In this document: positions 43,447-55,235 of the stretch, piece after piece
Layout: each line of letters starts with the position of its first letter
Position numbering within the stretch: the first letter of the stretch is position 1
Assembly: GCF_902167145.1 (NCBI RefSeq)
Contig: NC_050097.1
Span: forward strand, 43,136,095-43,200,094
Length of the DNA: 64,000 nt
Source of the DNA: Zea mays
Taxonomy: Eukaryota > Streptophyta > Magnoliopsida > Poales > Poaceae
Direction of reading: 5' to 3'
Notes under the pieces: model-generated
Seen by the model: the letters and a program-made list of their open reading frames with translations, nothing else
Told to the model about the DNA's origin: nothing
Databases searched by the model: none
Position numbers and translations under genes: made by a program

Positions 43447-43700
43447 GGGCTGAGTCCGAGCCCTGGGGTCGGGCGAAGCGGAGTTCGTCGTCTTCCGGGC
43501 CTGAGCCCGAGTCCGAGCCCTGGGGTCGGGCGAAGCGGAGTTCGTCGTCTTCCGGGGCTGAGCCCGAGTCCGAGCCCTGGGGTCGGGCGAAGCGGAGTTC
43601 GTCGTCTTCCGGGGCTGAGCCCGAGTCCGAGCCCTGGGGTCGAGCGAAGCGGAGTTCGTCGAGCCCGAGTCCGAGCCCTGGGGTAGGGCGAAGCGGAGTT
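43447..43700 (-). repeat. 57-bp tandem array in Huck copy 1 5' LTR
   Basis: About five units, the element-proximal one shortened to about 43 bp. The 3' LTR of the same element has about six. Confidence 0.86.
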
Positions 43701-44197
43701 TCCTATGGCGCCTGAGGCCGGACTGGGTTGCTGACAGCCTCACTCTGTCGAGTGGCACAGCAGTCGGGGCGGCGCAGGCGGCGCTAACCCCTTGTCAGGC
43801 CGGTCAGTGGAGCGGCGAAGTGACTACGGTCACTTCAGCTCTGTCAACTGGAGGGTGCGTGTCAGGATTAAGGTGTCAGGCCACCTTTGCATTAAATGCC
43901 CCTGCGATTCGGTCGGTTGGCGCGGCGACTTGGCCAAGGTTGCTTCTTGGTGAAGACTGAGCCTCGGGCGAGCCGAAGGTGTGTCCGTTGCTGGAGGGGG
44001 TCCTCGGGCGAGACGTAAATCCTCCGGGGTCGGCTGCCCTTGCCCAAGGCTAGGCTCGGGCGAGGCGTGATCGCGTCCCTCGAATGGATCGATCCTGGAC
44101 TTATTTGCACCCATCAGGCCTTTGCAGCTTTGTGCTGATGGAGGTTACCAGCTGAGATTTAGGAGTCTTGAGGGTACCCCTAATTATAGTCCCGACA

Positions 44198-44407
44198 CCC
44201 TTCTTAGATCTACTACTTTGAACCATGTGGATTATCTAGGACATCCTAATTGCAAAGTTAGCTGAGTTAATTTCGAGATCAATTTAGCTTTATATCTCAT
44301 TCTTTAGTTGAGCTCGTGCAAACCGGTTGAATCGGTTTTATCCAGTTTGTTTCTAGTTTTTGTTGAAAATATTTCCACTTGCCTATTCCCCCTCTAGGCA
44401 ACTTTTA
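44198..44407 (+). repeat. Copia solo LTR (LTR3), segment 3
   Basis: This is the end of LTR3 after Huck, including the Huck duplication CCCTT, an ACCGGTTGAATCGG block, CCTATTCCCCCTCTAGGC and the end at 44407, followed by ATTAC. Confidence 0.78.
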
Positions 44408-44617
44408 ATTACACTCTATATTTAGCATCTCACTCCAACAGATTATCTATCTAGTTTGGCTAGTCAGAGTGGCTAGGCAAATTTAGCTAGTGATTGAGCC
44501 AATTTAGAGAGTTAAATAGCTTGCGAGTTAAATGGCTAATCGGTTGCAGAGCTATTTTACTGTTGAGTAGCCAAAATTTAGCTTGACAAGCCTTTAGCTA
44601 GTCTCTTAGAGATGCTC
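44408..44617 (+). mobile_element. MITE, right piece
   Basis: This is the AT-rich right part of the MITE opened at 18633. It contains repeated TTTAGCTAG and GTTAAAT(A/G)GCT motifs and ends at the terminal inverted repeat (GTCTCTTAGAGATGCTC), followed by TTA. Confidence 0.68.
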
Positions 44618-44780
44618 TTACCTCATCTGTATGTTGTTCCTGATTGCTATCTTTATGGTCGGCTCCCACCTGCCCCATGACCCTCGCTTGGTCACGTCGT
44701 GCCACCATACACTGCGCCTGCTCGAGTTCTCGCTCTCTTAGCCATTGGTCCCCGAGGCAAGCCCACGCTCACGTGGCTAA
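44618..44780. other. Unassigned spacer
   Basis: A GC-moderate stretch with no supported coding sequence and no recognised repeat. Confidence 0.45.
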
Positions 44781-45634
44781 TAGACACCTAGAGGGAATGA
44801 GTAGGTCATGTCTAAAAATATAACTTCAATAAAAACTTGATCCAATAATAAGTGTTAGTGCAAACATATCAAGACACAGTAAGGGAGATAAAAGGTTTTT
44901 GCACTTGATTGCTCTTACAATATTACGGAATTAACTTGATCAATATTACAAGTGAAGAACAAAGAAAGAACTAGAAGAGTAAAAATCACAAGAGAATAAG
45001 TACACAGAGACACGACGATTTTTACCATGGTTCGGTCAAACCTTAAATACTTGTATACTCCATGTTGTGGTGTCCCAATAGACAAGGGTTGCAATCAACA
45101 CCTCTCAAAATGATCCTATGATCAACTTGAGTGTCACAATCTTCCTTATCCAAATTTTATCTCCTCGCAAGGATCTCCATAGGTTGAAGTCTCTTGCAGT
45201 CGTACACAAAAATAATGGGAGTTACAACTCTAAAGAACATAGCAGTAGAGAAGAGAAGAACACACACAAGCGCAAGAGAATGACACCACAAATCAACAAC
45301 ACAGATGTGCAGGAGCAGCACAACACTATCCCATAAGAATGAACGCTGGAATCGCTTTGATGTGTCTCACGAATGCGTAGTAGTGAAGAAGTAGCTCTCG
45401 ATATGCTTGAGTATCTGTAGAGGTCATAATAGAGGTCCTTTATATCCCAAATCCACCAAATTGTCATTGAACCTTCCATCAAAAAGCTGCAGAAAATCAT
45501 CTCTCAGTTGGCGCATCAGACTGGTCTGGTGCACCACCGGACCGAGTCCTGCAGCGGCTCCTCTAGGATCTTGATTGGGGCCTTAAAAGTCAGGCTCGCA
45601 CCGGACCGGTCTGATCACCCACCAAACCGCCATG
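44781..45634 (-). repeat. Truncated Sirevirus-like Copia LTR
   Basis: It is collinear with the inner part of the Copia-1 and Copia-2 LTRs in the same orientation: CACCTAGAGGG start block, GTTCGGTCAAACC, CTCCATGTTGTGGTGTCCCA, GGGTTGCAATCAAC, and then degraded palindrome units (TGCACCACCGGACC, 45500-45620). The outer U3 part is missing where the next LTR remnant begins. It is clearly older and more diverged than Copia-1 or Copia-2. Confidence 0.75.
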
Positions 45635-46323
45635 TGACACCCGATCGTAGGCCTATCGAAACTAGGCCTGAGTGTGTAGATCGCCTACAGGGCACAACAA
45701 GATAAGCCACACTAAGTCCCAGCCTACGAAGGCTAGGGGTCGACGTAGCTCGAATGATGCCGCTCGGGCCCACACTTCCTGTGCCATCCGCCATAAATAA
45801 TATGAGACAACTAGGCAACCCCGAGGCTCACGGATGCACGTGATTTCACTGGAGTAGAACAGTTGGTCTTACCATCACTCAGTGACTCCTTCTTAAGGAA
45901 GCGATCATCGGTCGACGCTCTCATCGGCCTATGAAAGGAGGAGGTCAGCCCCAGGACGAACAGAGACGCTCAGACGGATGCCTAGAGGCAAAGACGACGG
46001 GAGGAAGTAGGACACACCTATAAGGATGTCGAGTCTAGAGCCCGCCGCCAAGCCAAGACTTAGTTAGGACTCCACTCTTTAGTCCTTAGCTCTACCTCCT
46101 CCACAACGAGAGACTTGGGAGCCTCTTCTCCGTCTCTCACCTGCTTGTAACCCCTACTACAAGCATTGATCAACAAAGGTGTCGATAGCGCAAGCAGCCA
46201 AAGACTGGATGTAGGGACGTTCTGTCCAAACCAGTATAAATCTTGCGCCCACTGCGTACACTTCCAGGAGCCCGGAACGTGCACATAATTTTACTTGTCA
46301 GAGCTAGGTTCAAAACACCGACA
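45635..46323 (+). repeat. Decayed Gypsy LTR remnant
   Basis: It ends AAACACCGACA, the same end as the Huck and Gypsy-B LTRs, with a TATAAAT box near 46235 and a CTTGTAACCCCTACTACAAG block that resembles the Huck leader. The start near TGACACCCGATCG is uncertain, no target duplication is visible and no primer site follows. It is probably a solo or truncated LTR of an unidentified family. Confidence 0.55.
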
Positions 46324-46570
46324 ACAATCAATTGAACTAAGTTAAGGAAACTCACCTAATTCGCATGTTTTCACCGGGATTTGAGTTGTAGCTCTATGTC
46401 CAATATGTACCTTCTCAACAAACTGAGTTAGACATCAAACTAAAGTGTTAAAAACATTGTAACGTACATATGCAACTTATCTAAAAGTTCAAACCTCACA
46501 GTTTTACCCTTTTAAAAGTTGAACTTTCTGGTCTATTTTGCATACAAGTGAACTTGCGCTCATATACTTA
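46324..46570. other. AT-rich spacer, unassigned
   Basis: No reading frame or repeat structure is recognised. It may be ancestral host intergenic sequence. Confidence 0.45.
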
Positions 46571-46899
46571 GGGTACGTTTGGTTGGTGAGTCAAATAGAA
46601 TAGAGTGGCTCCATTCCAGTATTTGAGAATAGAGCCGTTCTATTCTGCGTTTGGCAAGAAGAACAGAGCCGCTCCATTTTTTGTTTGGTTGAAGAGTAGA
46701 ATAAAGCGGAGCCGTTCCATTCTTTGTTTGGTTCGAGAGCCGTGTGAGTGTAGAGAAGAGGAGGGTGAGCGCTCACATCCGAGAGAGCGCTCGCATCCGG
46801 TCATTTTTGTGAAGCGGGAGCGTTCCAACTACTTATAGTAAATTTCCATATGGAATGAAACCACTCTATTCTCCCCCGCTCTTCAACCAAACACACCAG
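46571..46899. mobile_element. MITE-like element (329 bp) with GTTTGGTTG inverted ends
   Basis: The left end GGGTACGTTTGGTTG and the right end on the other strand CTGGTGTGTTTGGTTG form an inverted repeat. The interior has repeated GAATAGAGCCGTTCC-type units facing both ways. Size and end sequence resemble Tourist-type MITEs (PIF/Harbinger). The flanks are TTA on the left and TAA on the right, which is not a clean direct duplication. Confidence 0.6.
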
Positions 46900-48048
46900 T
46901 AAACAAGTTAGTCCAAGGTATTGTGTTGGACATTCAACTACCAAAACAAATCGAAAGTTTTCATACGTAAGAACCTGGATATGGAAACTGCAAGTGGGCT
47001 GATAGAAACTTTAGCTATCGTTACTGGGTCGTTGTCATTCTCCTTATGAGATGCCCAGTCTCCATTCCACAGACAAGAACAGCCAAGTTTGAACGCAACC
47101 CCTTTTGGTCCAATTTTACGGCAAATGACGGCACGCTTTGTGCTGATATCATTTTTTTACTCCACCTGCAGTCTCACGCCGATCACATTTGCCGATCAAA
47201 AGTCAAGGCTAGAGAAACCTGGCAATGCTATGTTAAATATATTAAGTTGAACTAAATTTAAATAAAAAGACAGTAATGCTGAACAAACTAATAAGACACG
47301 CACGCGGCACGCATAGGGTTGAAACTTGATAATGGATCAAATGTTACTTCACAATAATTTAGAACCATTAAATAATTTTAGTTAGAAAATGAATAGAAAT
47401 AAAATATGATTCTAATGTGATTCTGCTCTTAAATTTTATATTGTAAAATATAGAGCCCAATACTAACCTTACGCGTGCACACACAGACACACACATATAA
47501 AGTTTTAACTAAATATAATTTGATGACGTATGAAGATACCAAAGAGAGAAAATTATATGTGACAAAACTATTAATTTTATTTTAATTTAGAATACACTTG
47601 GCAGCCATTTCATACTAAATGCATACGAGACTAAGCTAAATTTGGTAGCCTGTTAAGTACATCTCTAGAGAGGACATAAAAATCATGTTTTCTTTAGGAC
47701 CATAAATAAGTGAATAAAGATGACAATATTCTTAATTATTTCATAGTTACAAAATGAGAGTTTTTACAGACCAGGTTTCATAAATGAAATATTATGGAAA
47801 TTAAATATTTCGAACATTAAAATAGAGATAGGTTGGGGGAAAAGTAAAACCACTATGATCACAATGATAAAAGGAAGCCTCGGTGAGATCACTAGAGGAT
47901 ATCCACATGATGGGCCAAGGTCCTAATGGTTTTTCCATAGACCATAGGGGGAACTATTTGATAAGGAGGTGAGATGAATCACAATGTGCTAAAAAGACAC
48001 AAACAAGGTGGTCTTGATTTCACAACAGACAAATTGACTTAGGTTGTG
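46900..48048. other. AT-rich intergenic sequence, unassigned
   Basis: No supported gene. A short CA-rich run lies near 47479-47497. The last 5 bases, GGTTG (48044-48048), are the predicted target duplication of Gypsy-B copy 2. Confidence 0.5.
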
Positions 48049-48677
48049 TGGGGGACAGATATCCCCCGGGTCCATTAGAAGGATAAAAGACCTCACGAAA
48101 AGCCCAAGGGCCCGATAGATCGTAAGGTCGCTCCTTCATGGGCCTGGGGAGGAACAATCAGTAAAGCAGATCGACGTGAGGCCGGGTCGGTGCAAGCCCG
48201 GATGGCTCCACGACGTCGAGCAAGTGACCACAACAGAAGATCCGACTTTCCCGCGCTGGAGCCCCGTACAACGGAACCAGGCGAGGATAAGTCGGCCAAA
48301 TCATAGGAAGATAGGCTCAAACAGTTCACTATCTTTTAGGTGCACGTTGTTATCATATCAGCTTGTATTGCCTCACGGTCGAATATATAAGGTCCTAGGG
48401 GGCACCCCTTCAAGACGATCGATCCCACTACTCAGCCATCCACCCCAGCTCTCTACGCTCTAGCCTTAGGGAGTTCCTTTGTAACCCATTACATAACGCA
48501 TACTCGCCAGGACGTAGGGTGTTACGCATCTCAAAGCGGCCCGAACCTGTAAACACTGTCCATCGTTCCTCGTGCATCTGGCACGAACCATTTAGCTACA
48601 GTCGGCGACACCGTCCTACTCCTAAAACACCTTGAGGGGCAACCCCGGGTGTGTGGTCGGACCCCAAAACACCGACA
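48049..48677 (+). repeat. Gypsy-B copy 2 5' LTR (629 bp)
   Basis: TGTGGGGGACAGATATCCCC start, ACACCGACA end, and a TATATAA box at 48384-48390. It matches the copy 1 LTR over its whole length. Confidence 0.9.
48384..48390 (+). promoter_or_regulatory. TATA box of Gypsy-B LTR
   Basis: TATATAA in the context CGAATATATAAGGTCC, in the middle of the LTR. Confidence 0.7.
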
Positions 48678-48679
48678 GC

Positions 48680-48697
48680 TGGCGCGCCAGGTAGGGG
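48680..48697 (+). promoter_or_regulatory. Gypsy-B copy 2 primer-binding site
   Basis: TGGCGCGCCAGGTAGGGG, 2 bp inside the LTR and identical to the site in Huck copy 2. From memory it is complementary to the 3' end of a plant tRNA-Arg. Confidence 0.82.
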
Positions 48698-48723
48698 GTG
48701 TATCGACGATCTAAGCTAGCTCA

Positions 48724-51561
48724 ATGGCCGTCACCTTCCACAGCAAGATCACCCTCCGCCCCGGGTCTGTGTTCTGCTTTGGAACAATCTCATCCGTGGC
48801 AGACGAAGAAGGAACTCTACATCGCATTGCGGATCCGCCGAAAAAGAAGTCTCCTCCAACGAACTCCGAGAATATCGGAGTAGGGAAAGAAAAAAATGCA
48901 ACCTCCAACGCTCCTAAAAAAGGTCGCCTTCAGCAAGCCAGGGGCCGAGGGCCCGCTGACCCGGAGAACTCCACTGTCTACTTCCCCGACGAAAGAATGG
49001 ACACGAATCGCAAGGAAGAAAGAGACCGGGAGGAAGCAAGTCGTTCTTTCCGTGCCTCCGCCCTCAAAGGAGAACGGAAAGAAGATCACCACGACAGTCG
49101 CGCCATTCTACCCCGACGTTCTTTTCATCGGGAGAGTGGAGTCACCCCCCGTCTCCGACGACGAGCCGACCGCGCCCGGAGAGGAACCACCTCAGCGGGA
49201 GTCCCGCCGTCGAAGAAATCGGCGCCGAAACATCCGGCGACATCACCAAGTCGGAGAGCGGGATCCAGAGCAGCCTGTCTCGCGAGACGAGGTCTCAGAG
49301 ATAGGAGAAACTCCGGAGGAACGCGTCTTCAGAGAACGAAGGAACTCTAGATGGCGCGATCGCCGACGAGTTCAAGAACAAGCCGAGCACGATGCGAGGC
49401 AACGCCGGGAAAATCCACTTTTCGGGCGTAACCTGAATCCCGACTTCGCCCGAGCCATGAACACGCCGAGTGAAGTCGGAGGAGTACTAGCTCGAATAGC
49501 TGATGGACTCCCTCGGACTCCCGACGCCGAGGGCTATTGACGATTGTTCACCCGAGCAGCCAACCATCTTCTACCTCTCGCTCATCCACCGAACGATCTG
49601 CGACACACCATCAACAGTCGCCGAGACGCACGAAGCTCCATCAATGCTTCGCGTGAACGACGACATGAGAACGAGATCCGCCGCCGGGAGGAGTACGACA
49701 GGGATCACGGCATCCCAGCTCGGAGTCAGGCCACCAGAACCGAGTCAACGACGGCCTCGACTGGCGGTATTGCCCGGGGACGGTCGAGGAACCACAACAA
49801 CTACTCCCCTCCCCGGGACAGACATCATCCCCGACGACAGGAGGACACGTGTGGAGTGTCTGCCCTTACTCCACGCCTTAGGGCCATTCAGTGGCCCCCT
49901 AACTTCAAGGTATCCAATGTCGACAAATATGAACCTAAGCAGGATCCAGGAGGTTGGCTGGCCGTCTCCACCACCGCCGCTCGAGCCGCCGGAGTGTCCG
50001 AGGACGTGATGACTGCGTACTTGCCCATTGTCCTCGGGCAAGACGCACTACAATGGCTGCGACATCTACCCCGACACTGCATCGACGACTGGAGCGACTT
50101 CAGTCGACGCTTCACCGCCAACTTTCAGTCCCTCTCCGACAAACCAGCGCAACCATGGGACCTCAAATGCATCAAGCGCCCGGGGGACGAAACTCTCCAG
50201 TCGTACCTCAAAAGGATCCAGACCATGAGAAATCGTATCCCCGAGGTCACGGAGGCAGCCGTGATCGAGGACTTCTACAGAGGATCCAATGACTCGGCCT
50301 TCGTCCGAGCCATATTGCAGAAGGCGCCGACTACCTCCGAGCAACTGTTTCGGGAAGCCGACCTCTACATCACCGCCGACGAGCGAGCTCAAGACCTCAT
50401 CGGGGGAGCGAAGCCCACACCGGCAGCACCACGACGCAACGCGAACCAGCAACCCGACAAACGCTAGGAGAAGAGACTGCGCGAAGAAGTGCACGCCGCC
50501 GGACCACCTGCCTCTCGCGCCCGGGGAGGACCCCGTGGAGGCGAGCGCACGCTGGACGCCATCCTCGACGCCCAGTGCCCGTACCACAAGGACATGCGCC
50601 ACACTCTTCGGAATTGCAGGGATTTCAAGCACTCCATCGGACACGGCCGACCCTTTCAACCTCTACCTCCTCCTCCGTCGCGGGGAGGACCAGAAGAACC
50701 ACGACAACCCCAACGGCAGGAGGAGGGAGGAGGAGGAGCCTTCCCGCACGTTGACAAGGAGGCCAACGTCATCTTTGACGGGCACGGATCGCAGGATTAC
50801 AGAAGACAACAAAAGCTCAACGATCGCCAGATATTAATGGCGACCGCCGGTCCTCCCGCTCCATACCGATGCTCGGAGCACCCGATCACCTTCACTCAGG
50901 CAGATCAATGGCTCAACTTCGACCACCCAGGCAAATACCCGCTCCTCGTCGATCCGGTGATCCGAGAGAGCAGGGTGAAGAAGGTGTTAGTGGACGGGGG
51001 AGCAGCATCAACGTCACCTTCCCTCGGACACTCCAAGGCTTGGGAGTTCGCCTCAAAGAGCTCCACGAGTCAGACACTCCTTTCTTCGGCATCGTGCCGA
51101 CTGAAGGGGAATACCCGCTGGGCCACATCTACATTCATGTCACCTTCGGAACTCCGGAGAACTACAGAACCGAGTTCCTGAGGTTCGAAGTGGCGAACTT
51201 CGACTGCGGGTATAACGCCATCATCGGGAGGCCAGGATTAGCGAAATTCATGGCCATCCCGTATTACACGTACATGATATTGAAGATGTCGGGACCGCAA
51301 GGAATCATAATTGTGCGCGCTGACTTTCAAGGCGCCGCAGAGTGTTTCCGAGTAGCCATCCAGGCAGCCCTCACCACCAAACCGTCGGCAACCTCTTCAA
51401 CGCAGGCGAACTCTAAGCCTGAGGAAGACCTTGCCGCACCGGCGAATGAAGCTCAAGTTGCGACCTCTATGCGGCCGATTGAAGAAACTAAAAGGATCAA
51501 CCTTGGGTTCGCTGATGAGCGCAAGACTGCCATCATCAGCTCCAGCCTGGACGATAAATAG
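48724..51561 (+). pseudogene. Gypsy-B copy 2 gag-protease, frameshifted
   Basis: It starts at MAVTFHSKITLRPG, 26 bp after the primer site, the same start as copy 1. An indel in an A-run near 48890 and a missing A near 51002 (inside the protease DGGSS motif) shift the frame. Stops lie at 49538 (CGA to TGA against copy 1) and 50465 (Trp in copy 1). Domains in order: Arg-rich N-terminus, capsid (YLPIVLGQDALQWLRHLPRH near 50020-50080), CPYHKDMRHTLRNC zinc-like motif near 50577, and protease (VLVDGG near 50990, NAIIGRPGLAKFMA near 51215). The frame ends at UAG 51559-51561, the same position as in copy 1 and both Huck copies. Confidence 0.88.
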
Positions 51562-54409
51562 GAAGGCGCGCTCGTCCAATTTCTGCAAGATAACCGAGAC
51601 ATATTCGCGTGGCAACCTGCGGATATGCCGGGAGTCCCGAGAGAACTGGCCGAGCACAAACTGAAGGTCTATCCCCAGGCAAGGCCGATCCGGCAAAAAC
51701 TACGTCGTTTCACGCCCGACAAGAGAGAGGCCATTCGCGCTGAGCTGGCCCGCTTGGTCGCGGCTGGGTTCATTAGAGAAGTGTTACATCTTGAGTGGTT
51801 AGCCAACCCTGTTCTTGTACTAAAAAGAATAGAGTGGATTGGCGCATGTGCGTCGACTATACGGATCTCAACAAACATTGTCCAAAGGATCCCTTCGGGC
51901 TCCCTAGAATAGATCAGGTGGTAGACTCCACCGCTGGATGTTCTGTGCTGTCTTTCTTGGACTGCTATTCCGGATACCATCAGATTAGTTTGGCAAAGGA
52001 AGACGAAGAAAAAACAGCGTTCATCACTCCATTCGGTGCTTTCTGCTATACCTCCATGCCGTTTGGCCTCAAAAACGCTGGAGCGACTTATTAGAGAACC
52101 ATTCAAACATGCTTAGCCGATCACTGGGGCAAGCATGTGGAAGCCTACGTAGATGATGTGGTAATCAAAACGGAGAACTCGGAAAACTTCATCGAAGACT
52201 TACAATTGGTTTTCAACAGTCTGCGGCAATATCGATGGAAGCTTAATCTCGAAACATGTGTCTTTGGGGTACCAGCAGGAAAGTTACTCGGATTTATTGT
52301 CAGCCACCGGGGAATTGAAGCTAATCCGGATAAGATTGAAGCTATCATGAAAATGGAGGCACCACGATCACAAAAGAAGGTTCAGCAACTTACCGGATGC
52401 ATGGCAGCTCTGAGCAGATTTATATCCAGGCTGGGAGAAAAAGGTTTACCATTTTACAAGCTACTCAAGAAAGTGGACAAGTTTCAGTGGACTTCAGAAG
52501 CACAGGAAGCCCTAGATGCACTGAAAAAATTCTTGACAACGCCGCCAGTATTGAAGCCACCATGGCAAGCCACGTCGACTCAACCCGCTGAAGATCTGTT
52601 GTTGTATATCTCTTGCACGACTCACGTGGTAAGCACCGCGTTGGTAGTCGAGCGAGCTGAAGAAGGACATGCCTACCCAGTGCAACATCCTGTTTATTTC
52701 ATCAGTGAAGTTATGGGTCCCTCAAAGAAAAAGTATCCTCAAGTTCAGAAACTATTATATGCAGTACTTCTAACTACCCGCAAGCTACGTCACTACTTTG
52801 ACGACCACAAAGTCATAGTAGTCACTAGTTTTCCGATAGGGGATATCCTTCACAACAAGTAAGCCATTGGCCGAATAGCCAAGTGGGCCTGTGAACTGGG
52901 ATCTCATGACATCGAATTTCGACCTCGCACCGCCATCAAAACTCAAGCGCTGGTCGACTTTGTATCAGAATGGACTGAACAACAAGTACCAGACAACCCT
53001 GAAACTGCAGAAGTATGGCGGATGTATTTTGATGGCTCGCTGAGGCTGTAGGGAGCAGGCGCGGGAATTCTCTTCACCGCACCTGGAGGCGAGCACCTCA
53101 AATATGCCCTCCAGCTGCTATTTCCAGCCTCTAACAACGCAGCCGAGTACGAAGCTCTGATCCATGGACTGAACATCGTTATATCGTTAGGCATCAAGAG
53201 ACTAATGGTGTACGGAGATTCGTTGGTGGTCATAAGCCAGATAAACAAAGAATGGGATTGTTCAAGCGATTCAATGGGAAAGTACTGCGCTGCCATCCGA
53301 AAACTAGAAGATAAATTTGAAGGTCTGGAATTTCATCACGTAGAAAGAGATCGGAACACGGCGGCCGATGTACTGTCCAAGCTAGGGTCCAGTCGAACTC
53401 AGGTCCCACCTGGAGTCTTTGTGCAAGAAATACCACAACCGAGCATCTCAATGGACCAGGTAGAAGTGTGTAATATCGTAAATCAACCAGAACCAGACTC
53501 TGATGACTGGAGAAAGCCGATCACCAGGTATATAAAGAATGAAGAGGAACCATACGACAAAAATGCAGCCGAGCGCATCACTAGACAGTCAGCTCACTAT
53601 ACACTCATTGGGGAAACATTATACAGAAGGGGTGCGTCAGGCGTCCTCATGAAGTGCATTCTCCCATCCACTGGGAAGCGACTTCTAGAGGAGGTTCACG
53701 CCGGGCAATGTGGAATACACGCAGCATCCAAAACGCTAGTCGGGAAGGTCTTCAGGTCAGGATTCTATTGGCCAACAGCGAAAAGTGACGCAGCCGAGTT
53801 AGTTCAGAGATGCGAAGCTTGCCAGTACTTGTCAAAGCAACAACATCTACCAGCACAGCAACTGCAGACCATACCAGTAACTTGGCCCTTCGCATGCTGG
53901 GGGCTGGATATGATTGGACTCTTCAAGAAAGCTCAAGGAGGATACACTCATGTACTGGTAGCAATCGACAAATTCACTAAATGGATAGAGTTCAAACCCA
54001 TTGCTTCTTTAACCTCAGCCAAGGCCGTGGAATTCATACAAGACATAATATTCAGGTTCGGGATACCGAACAACATCATAACTGACCTAGGATCCAACTT
54101 CACAAGTTCAGAGTTCTTCGATTTCTGTGAGCAAAAAGGCATTCAGATCAAGTATGCTTCAGTAGCGCACCCAAGAGCCAATGGGCAGGTTGAACGAGCT
54201 AACGGGATGATATTGGAGGCACTCAGAAAAAAGGTCTTTGATAAAAATGAAAAGTTCGCAGGAAAATGGATAAGGGAATTGCCCTACATCGTTTGGAGCC
54301 TAAGAACCCAACCTAGCCGAGCTCTGCATGGAAACACCCCTTTCTTCATGGTCTATGGGTCAGAGGCAGTGCTACCTGCTGATCTCAAGTTTGGGGCGCC
54401 GAGGTTAAC
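51562..54409 (+). pseudogene. Gypsy-B copy 2 pol: RT, RNase H, integrase (cut)
   Basis: It follows the UAG in frame. RT: LANPVLVL, then a one-base deletion near 51825, DYTDLNKHCPKD, SFLDCYSGYHQI, MPFGLKNAGATY with TAG at 52092, AYVDDVVIK. TAA at 52860 and TAG at 53049 interrupt the link to RNase H (MYFDGSL, NNAAEYEAL, VYGDSLVV). Integrase then reads in one open frame of 407 codons: zinc region EEVHAGQCGIHAA...CEACQYLSKQQH, catalytic GLDMIG, NIITDLGSNF and GQVERANGM. TDLGSNF departs from the usual TDNGTQF, keeping the Asp. The frame stops at APRL, where Huck copy 2 begins (54410). Confidence 0.88.
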
Positions 54410-54904
54410 TGTCGGGGACCATAATTAGGGGTACCCTCAAGACTCCTAAATCTCAGCTGGTAACCCCCATCAGCATAAAGCTGCAAAGGCCTGATGGGTG
54501 CGATTGAGTCAAGGATCGGTCCATTCGAGGGACGCAATCACGCCTCGCCCGAGCCCAGCCTTGGGCAAGGGAAGCCGACCCCGGAGGATCTACGTCTCGC
54601 CCGAGGACCCCCTCCAGCAACGGACACACCTTCGGCTCGCCCGAGGCCCAGTCTTCACCAAGAAGCAACCTTGGCCAAATCGCCACGCCAACCGACCAAA
54701 TCGCAGGGGCATTTAATTCAAAGGTGGCCTGACAGCTTTATCCTGACGCACGCCCTCCAGTCGACAGAGCCGAAGTGACCGCGGTCACTTTGCCGCTCCA
54801 CTGACCGGTCTGACAAGAGGACAGCGCCGCCTGCGCCGCTCCGACTGCTGAGCCACTCAACAGAGTGAGGCTGACAGCAGCCAAGTCCGGCCTCAGGCGT
54901 CATA

Positions 54905-55235
54905 GGAAACTCCGCTTCGCCCGACCCCATGGCTCGGACTCGGGCTCGGCCCCGGAAGACGACGAACTCCGCTCCGCCCGACCCCAGGGCTCGGACTCGG
55001 GCTCGGCCCCGGAAGACGACGAACTCCGCTTCGCCCGACCCCAGGGCTCGGACTCGGGCTCAGCCCCGGAAGACGACGGACTCCGCTTCGCCCGACCCCA
55101 GGGCTCGGACTCGGGCTCAGCCCCGGAAGACGACGAACTCCGCTCCGCCCGACCCCAGGGCTCGGACTCGGGCTCAGCCCCGAAGGACGATGAACTCCGC
55201 TTCGCCCGACCCCAGGGCTCGGACTCCGCCCTGGC
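54905..55235 (+). repeat. 57-bp tandem array in Huck copy 2 LTR
   Basis: Six units containing CCCGACCCCAGGGCTCGGAC; some unit borders differ by TCC/TTC variants shared with other Huck LTRs. Confidence 0.88.

Larger units (their letters stand above)
29275..44197 (-). mobile_element. Huck-like Gypsy element, complete, minus strand (14,923 bp)
   Basis: A full-length element flanked by a perfect 5-bp duplication CCCTT (29270-29274 and 44198-44202). Reading right to left: 5' LTR 44197-42654, primer site 42651-42634, gag-protease 42593-39345, UAG, RT-RNaseH-integrase 39344-36075, an antisense gene 32318-35612 on the plus strand, a tandem-repeat block near 31636-31855, a polypurine tract and a 3' LTR 30889-29275. 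The order protease-RT-RNaseH-integrase is Gypsy; the DGG protease and the extra antisense gene fit the Tat lineage. The family name Huck is recalled from the LTR sequence. Confidence 0.88.
42654..44197 (-). repeat. Huck copy 1 5' LTR (1544 bp)
   Basis: It matches the 3' LTR throughout but is 71 bp shorter, mainly because its 57-bp array (about 43447-43700) has fewer units and one shortened unit. A TATAAAAG box lies at 42952-42945. Confidence 0.92.
48049..54409 (+). mobile_element. Gypsy-B copy 2, plus strand, interrupted by Huck
   Basis: 5' LTR 48049-48677, primer site 48680-48697, gag-protease 48724-51561, RT-RNaseH-integrase from 51562. The element is cut inside the integrase at 54409 by Huck copy 2, and its 3' end lies beyond the right edge. 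It is the same family as the minus-strand copy at 6569-12070 but carries the integrase that copy lost. It has three frameshifts as well as stops, so it looks older or more decayed than copy 1. Confidence 0.88.

Noticed and set aside
46900..48048. Possible host gene fragment between the MITE and Gypsy-B
   Set aside because: Only short frames are present; there is no convincing splice pattern, domain or codon bias.
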